A DNA stretch of 20,759 bases from JAHEEL01 sp964195545 (GTDB lineage: Bacteria > Actinomycetota > Acidimicrobiia > Spongiisociales > UBA5794). How positions within the stretch are numbered: the stretch's first letter is position 1; each line of letters opens with the position of its first letter. The stretch covers positions 1 through 20,759 of the forward strand of contig CAXMQQ010000049.1 in NCBI GenBank assembly GCA_964195545.1, given 5' to 3'. The position numbers and the translations under genes are program-made. Of this stretch, positions 17,430 to 20,759 are shown in pieces. The notes beneath the pieces are model-generated. The model did not search any database, had not been told where the DNA came from, and saw only the letters and a program-made list of their open reading frames with translations.

Positions 17430-17435
17430 AGTATA
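17430..17435 (-). promoter_or_regulatory. Candidate -10 element of hppA
   Basis: TATACT on the minus strand (five of six consensus matches) gives a predicted transcript start near 17423 and a leader of about 33 nt before the GTG start with its strong ribosome site. A TTGACA lies only three bases upstream, too close to act as its -35 box. The true -35 is unclear. Confidence 0.4.
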
Positions 17436-17528
17436 GATTGTCAAATCCCCGGTCTCGCTGCCGGCACCACGAGCAAGCGATGCGCTTCCCCGGCCACCGG
17501 AGTCCATCAGGTTCACGACAATTGGCCT

Positions 17529-17534
17529 TACGAT
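17529..17534 (+). promoter_or_regulatory. Candidate -10 element of the LCP gene (leaderless)
   Basis: TACGAT (TANNNT type) ends eight bases before the GTG at 17543, and no ribosome-binding sequence is visible. This suggests a leaderless or near-leaderless transcript. The 152-bp region shared with hppA therefore carries two divergent promoters. Confidence 0.35.
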
Positions 17535-17542
17535 TGACCGCT

Positions 17543-18790
17543 GTGAAACGGCTCTTCCCCACCATCTCGGCAATCGTTCTCTTCGCCATCGTCGCAAGCG
17601 CCTGCACATCGGCTTCCGATGCCCCCACCGGTGAGGCTGCCGCGCCCACAACGACCGTGATCGAAGCCACCCCCACGTCGGTCCCATCAACGACAACGGC
17701 GTCTCCGCCATCGTCGACAACCACAAGCACGTCACCACTCGAAACGGTCGAGGTCACCGGCGATCTTCCAGATGATCTTCTATCCGCGATTGGCGTTCTT
17801 CTGTCATGGCAGCGTGACGACCGCAATAACCCCCCATCGCTTCCGATTGGGCTCGCCATACACCTCGATGAGCATCCCATCGATGCCCCCGGCGAGATCT
17901 CCGTCACCGGATCGATCGCATCGCTCGACGACGGCGAGATCGCCGTGGTCACTACCGACAACGGAGATGTGCTCCTGGCGGCGGATGAGGGCGACGGCTG
18001 GCAAATCGTCGGTGCCGATCCAGCCACCGGCTCGCCCTGGTACGGAGAAGAGCCAAGGATGGTCATGGTGATCGGATCCGATGCCCGTCCCGGCGAGAAC
18101 CAGCAACGGCTGCGAGCCGACAGCATCCATCTCGTCACCGCCAATCCGTCGGCCGGGAACGGGACCATCCTCGGGTTCCCCAGGGACAGTTGGGTCTCAA
18201 CACCGTATGGCTCGATGAAGTTCACCTCGTTGATGGCGGGGCGAGGTCCCCAGGTGATGGTCGACAAAGTCGTCGATACATGGGATCTGCCCGTCGAAGG
18301 CTACGTCGTGACCGGCTTCAGGGGCTTCGAGAACCTCATGAGAAGCATCGGCAACCTGCCAATCGATCTGCCGAGGGCTCTGCCGACACAGGCGTGGTGG
18401 GATGGATTCGGCGCAGGGAGTCAGCGGCTGAGTCCGCAGCGTACGTTGGAGTACGCGAGGACCCGCAAGGGAGTTCCCGGCGGAGATATCACCCGGTCAG
18501 CGAACCAGGGCATCGTCATGCTGGCGGTGCTCCGCGTCCTCCAGATGAACGACATCACCGATGCACCTGAGATCGTCAGCGTCCTGCTTGACCATACGTG
18601 GACCAGTCTGACGCCAACCGATCTCATCCAGTTGGCAGCCACCATCCACGTCCTGGACGTCGACGAGATCGAAAACGTGGTCCTCCCCGGCGCCCTTGGG
18701 CGGGCCGGAGCAGCCTCGGTTGTGCGTCTCACGCCGGAGGCCGATGAAATGCTCGCCGATCTCGGGGACGATGGGCTGTTGTCGGGGTAG
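17543..18790 (+). CDS. LCP (LytR-CpsA-Psr) family protein with lipoprotein-like N-terminus
   Basis: LCP proteins transfer lipid-linked glycopolymers onto the cell wall outside the membrane. The 415-aa product starts with VKRLFPTISAIVLFAIVASAC, a signal peptide ending in a lipobox-like ASAC with Cys21. A Thr/Ser/Pro linker to about residue 65 follows. Next is an unassigned region of about 110 aa, then the LCP core: VMVIGSDARPG, RADSIHLVTA, GFPRDSWV, GYVVTGFRGFENLMRSIGNLP, TLEYARTRKG and DITRSANQG. The Arg and Asp residues of the usual pyrophosphate/metal site are present. LCP proteins are normally anchored by a transmembrane helix, so a lipid anchor is unusual. The start was chosen because upstream codons add a non-signal sequence. 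The gene diverges from hppA. Confidence 0.82.
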   Translation: MKRLFPTISAIVLFAIVASACTSASDAPTGEAAAPTTTVIEATPTSVPSTTTASPPSSTTTSTSPLETVEVTGDLPDDLLSAIGVLLSWQRDDRNNPPSLPIGLAIHLDEHPIDAPGEISVTGSIASLDDGEIAVVTTDNGDVLLAADEGDGWQIVGADPATGSPWYGEEPRMVMVIGSDARPGENQQRLRADSIHLVTANPSAGNGTILGFPRDSWVSTPYGSMKFTSLMAGRGPQVMVDKVVDTWDLPVEGYVVTGFRGFENLMRSIGNLPIDLPRALPTQAWWDGFGAGSQRLSPQRTLEYARTRKGVPGGDITRSANQGIVMLAVLRVLQMNDITDAPEIVSVLLDHTWTSLTPTDLIQLAATIHVLDVDEIENVVLPGALGRAGAASVVRLTPEADEMLADLGDDGLLSG

Positions 18791-18838
18791 CCGACCGAGT
18801 AGTGGAGTAGCAGAGTCAGATCTCGACCTTCGGGGCCG

Positions 18839-19797
18839 TTGTCGGTGGTCGGCTGTTTGCCGAATGGCCCGTGGCAGCCTGTCAGGGTGGTCGTAGCGGC
18901 GGCAGCCCTGACGCTGCTCCTGTTCGGTGGCGTATTCCTCCTGCGTGGGCCGATCACTGCACCAGATCCGGTCGTTACGGTGCCGCCAGCGACGACGCTC
19001 CCTCCTGCCACCATGCCAAAGGCGACCACCCCGACAATTACCACACCTGCTGCGGCGACGTTGATCGGAGCTGCCGTTCCGGCCTCCGCCAAGGATGCTG
19101 AAGCCAATACCGCCAAGGTCAAACTGGAGACCCACAAGACCCCCGCCGTCATCCAGGGCGGTGCAAGTTGGATCGTGATCAACTGGCGCCGTGCTGATGC
19201 CGATGCGACCGGTTTCCGCATTGCGGCCGCGTCGAAGACCGACGGTGTGGCGATCTCCTACCCGCAGAACACGGGAGACCACAGCAGCCTCATGGCGAAT
19301 CACACGCTATCGAGCGACGAAGTCGACCTCACCGCTCTTCGCCTTGACGTCCCGTACGGCTCGAAGCAGATCAAGCTGGATCTCGTCGCGGCGTGAAACG
19401 ACGGTGAGACGGACATCGAGAAGAAGTTCACCGTAACCGTGCCCACGTTCGCATACACCGGAGAGGACGTGGCCCTCGTTACCACTGACGCTGGCGTCGT
19501 GGCAGCGGACAACCCCTGGGTCGATGTCGATTGGAGCGGCTTGGCGCCTTCGCTCGACGGAGTGCAGATGACCGTGGATGGCCCTCCAGGCGCCGTGGTC
19601 GCCTACCCCGGAGAACGGGCGTGGTCGAGTCTGTCGTTCGATGACCGGCTGACGCAGGGAGAGACCGACGTTGCGCGATTCCGGTTGGACGCTTCCTCGC
19701 TGGCTTCGGGCGCGTATGAATTCGCTGTGGTGCTCACCTACACGCGGGGGGATCACCGTCGGAGATCTCCGGAGTCGTGAGCATCACCGTCGGGTGA
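18839..19797 (+). pseudogene. Membrane-anchored beta-rich extracellular protein with in-frame TGA and frameshift
   Basis: Not recognised as a known family. One frame runs from 18839 (TTG; a GTG at 18845 or 18887 may be the start) to 19780, interrupted by a single TGA at 19394-19396. Before it are an N-terminal hydrophobic helix (VVVAAAALTLLLFGGVFLL), a Pro/Thr-rich spacer, and a beta-rich domain (ASWIVINWRRADADATGF to KQIKLDLVAA). After it the same frame continues with similar composition: NDGETDIEKKFTVTVP, AYTGEDVALVTTD, WVDVDWSGLAPSLDG, ASGAYEFAVVLTYTRG. At a run of six G (19746-19751) the frame then turns into an Arg-rich tail. One extra G would give GGSPSEISGVVSITVG and a stop at 19795-19797. 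Two lesions suggest a pseudogene or two sequence errors; TGA recoding is unlikely because neighbours use TGA as stop. It follows the LCP gene by about 50 bp. Confidence 0.6.
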
Positions 19798-19825
19798 TAG
19801 CCCGTCACCGTCGAATGTCGGTGAC
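19760..19825. terminator. Hairpin cluster at the convergent gene ends
   Basis: Three inverted repeats lie in 66 bp: CGGAGATCTCCG (19760-19771), ATCACC-GTCG-GGTGAT (19783-19798) and GTCACCG-8 nt-CGGTGAC (19804-19825). Three direct copies of TCACCGTCG (19753, 19784 and 19805) run through them. The site is where the plus-strand surface-protein gene meets the minus-strand Tad operon, so a two-way terminator is the simplest reading. No T-runs are present. Confidence 0.5.
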
Positions 19826-19948
19826 GTATCGGAGAGCCTGATCAGGCCCAATCGCCGATCGTACGTCGAGCCGATCGAGGCAAGAGACGAGATCATCATC
19901 GAGTTGCGCTCGGGCTTGTGTACGAGCCGTGACCATGTGTTGCTTCAT
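19805..19948 (-). CDS. Possible small 47-aa protein at the end of the Tad operon
   Basis: The ATG at 19948 overlaps the stop of the second TadE-like gene as ATGA, the same type of coupling seen at the two joins before it. The product MKQHMVTARTQARAQLDDDL... has no signal peptide or membrane helix and is a mix of basic and acidic residues, probably helical. Its stop lies inside the 3' hairpin cluster. I do not recognise it. It could be a chance frame in 3' untranslated RNA; the coupling is the only positive evidence. Confidence 0.35.
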   Translation of the reverse strand: MKQHMVTARTQARAQLDDDLVSCLDRLDVRSAIGPDQALRYVTDIRR

Positions 19949-20340
19949 ATGTCGCCGGTGATCAGTGCCATCGGAGCGAATTCGGCACGGCTCGAGGCGC
20001 GAACCGTGATGGCTCCGAGACCGATCAGCTCCACACGTCGCTCCACAACGACCTCGACAATACGAGGCCGCCAGGTGCGGTCCACCGGGCACGAGCACTT
20101 CGTCAACACGGCACCGTTCGCGTCGGCGAGGCGACGTGCTTCTGCCGCCGGGCTACCGGTCGCTCCGAACGGGCGGAATGTCACGGGTGCGGCGGCGAGC
20201 GCTGCAGCATCGGCCGCAGCCGCAGCGTGGAGTCGTCCGGAGAAGGCGATTCCTGCATCAGCCACTCCGAGAGCGAGCAGGAGCACGAGACCGGCGACGG
20301 CCAGCAGCAGCACAGCCGCCGATCCACGCTCCCCGCTCAC
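19945..20340 (-). CDS. TadE-like protein of the actinobacterial helicase/secretion neighbourhood (Rv3654c-like)
   Basis: A 131-aa minor-pilin-like protein. A short GERGSAA start leads into one N-terminal hydrophobic helix (VLLLAVAGLVLLLALGVADAG), then the Ala-rich HAAAAADAAALAAA segment typical of this TadE-like group, and a small C-terminal domain with a CSC motif. Proteins of this type follow TadE in Tad operons of actinobacteria (Rv3654c beside Rv3655c in M. tuberculosis) and are thought to be exported through the Tad pilus machine. The GTG start at 20340 overlaps the TadE stop as GTGA. The helicase gene often found next to it is absent here. Confidence 0.8.
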   Translation of the reverse strand: MSGERGSAAVLLLAVAGLVLLLALGVADAGIAFSGRLHAAAAADAAALAAAPVTFRPFGATGSPAAEARRLADANGAVLTKCSCPVDRTWRPRIVEVVVERRVELIGLGAITVRASSRAEFAPMALITGDI

Positions 20341-20696
20341 CGCTCGACCCTCATGACAGCCTTCGCCGTGATCTCAACGCTCACCCCGCCGAGGAACGCG
20401 CCGGCCACGCGATACGGCAGCGTCACCCGGACCTCGGCAAGGCGGCCGACCACGTCGGGTCTTCGGACCGATACCCGAGCGGACGACCCGATCTCGCCGA
20501 GAGCGGCCCTCGCTGCACGCACGGCGTCAGACGGATCCGGCGACGCTGCGGCCTCCCGGGCGCCCTCGCGTGCGGCGTTGACGACCTCCATCTGGGTCCG
20601 AGCCACGAGGGCTACCTCGACAAGGCCAAGCACGAGCGCCAGCACGAGCGGTACGACAAGAGCGAACTCGACGACTGCGCTCCCTCGCTGGGTCAC
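20337..20696 (-). CDS. TadE family pseudopilin
   Basis: A 119-aa TadE domain protein of the Tad (Flp) pilus or secretion system. It starts with RGSAVVEFALVVPLVLALVLGLVEVAL, the diagnostic Gly-Ser...Glu-Phe prepilin-like segment and membrane helix. An amphipathic region (TQMEVVNAAREGAREAAA) and a beta-strand-rich C-terminus follow. The GTG start at 20696 overlaps the stop of the preceding gene as GTGA. Two successive GTGA joins indicate tight translational coupling. The ATPase and membrane genes (tadA, tadB, tadC) are expected to the right, outside the window. Confidence 0.85.
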   Translation of the reverse strand: MTQRGSAVVEFALVVPLVLALVLGLVEVALVARTQMEVVNAAREGAREAAASPDPSDAVRAARAALGEIGSSARVSVRRPDVVGRLAEVRVTLPYRVAGAFLGGVSVEITAKAVMRVER

Positions 20697-20759
20697 CCGA
20701 GAGGTGCTCCCTTCGCGACCGAAGTGACCTTCCTGAGCACGGTTGAGAAGAAGGAGGGC
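20693..20759 (-). CDS. C-terminus of a probable Flp pilin / DUF4244-type protein (5' part outside window)
   Basis: Only the last 21 residues are seen (PSFFSTVLRKVTSVAKGAPLG and stop). The TGA overlaps the GTG start of TadE. The position directly before TadE matches the small pilin-like gene in actinobacterial Tad operons (Rv3656c type), and a short hydrophobic/basic helix at the end fits. The frame of TadE itself is also open to the window edge, so an N-terminally longer TadE cannot be ruled out. Confidence 0.4.
   Translation of the reverse strand, partial: PSFFSTVLRKVTSVAKGAPLG

Noticed and set aside
17391..17738. N-terminal extension of hppA to 17738
   Set aside because: The added residues are Arg/Trp-rich, overlap the divergent LCP gene and its promoter, and an excellent ribosome site precedes the GTG at 17390.
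19394..19396. TGA read as selenocysteine or tryptophan
   Set aside because: Neighbouring genes use TGA as a normal stop (for example tmk and both TadE-like genes), no selenocysteine insertion hairpin was seen right after the codon, and the same gene also carries a frameshift.

Overview
The window looks like a stretch of a high-GC actinobacterial chromosome, most likely from an acidimicrobiia-type lineage. That placement is an inference. It rests on the codon bias, on lipoproteins with long Thr-rich linkers right after the lipobox Cys, on a PimB'-like mannosyltransferase, on a TopA with a Lys/Ala/Pro-rich tail instead of zinc fingers, and on a Tad cluster containing the actinobacteria-specific second TadE-like protein. 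No tRNA, rRNA, CRISPR array, insertion sequence or phage gene was seen.

Left part (1-7140, all minus strand): a carbohydrate-use cluster read in the order lipoprotein sugar-binding protein, long MalF/AglF-type permease, MalG/AglG-type permease, beta-propeller glycosidase-like protein, D-2-hydroxyacid dehydrogenase, and a transaldolase / fructose-6-phosphate aldolase cut by the window edge. The binding-protein gene has a plausible promoter with an 18-bp dyad just downstream of it. A strong hairpin separates it from the permeases. A cluster of dyads lies before the dehydrogenase. No ABC ATPase gene is present in the window. The sugar is not evident.

Middle (7141-7774): a broken plus-strand reading frame that begins like threonine synthase, carries a 1-nt frameshift, and after the PLP-lysine motif runs into a tail resembling a Gfo/Idh/MocA dehydrogenase. 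It looks like a deletion-fusion remnant next to the sugar cluster.

Core housekeeping block (7775-17390, all minus): hppA (membrane pyrophosphatase), a tandem two-domain histidine phosphatase that seems to start at a non-AUG codon, a PimB'-like glycosyltransferase, topA, tmk, holB and a PlsC-type acyltransferase. The order hppA-topA-tmk-holB near a Tad locus resembles that known from Streptomyces and Mycobacterium, so this part is probably ancestral chromosome.

Right part (17391-20759): divergent from hppA lies a lipoprotein-type LCP (LytR-CpsA-Psr) protein. Next is a secreted or membrane-anchored beta-rich protein whose frame is interrupted by an in-frame TGA and by a likely frameshift in a G6 run. 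Convergent to it is the end of a Tad pilus operon: the C-terminus of a probable pilin-type protein, TadE, a second TadE-like protein, and a possible 47-aa ORF. All are joined by 4-nt start/stop overlaps. A set of hairpins built around three copies of TCACCGTCG sits at the convergent junction.
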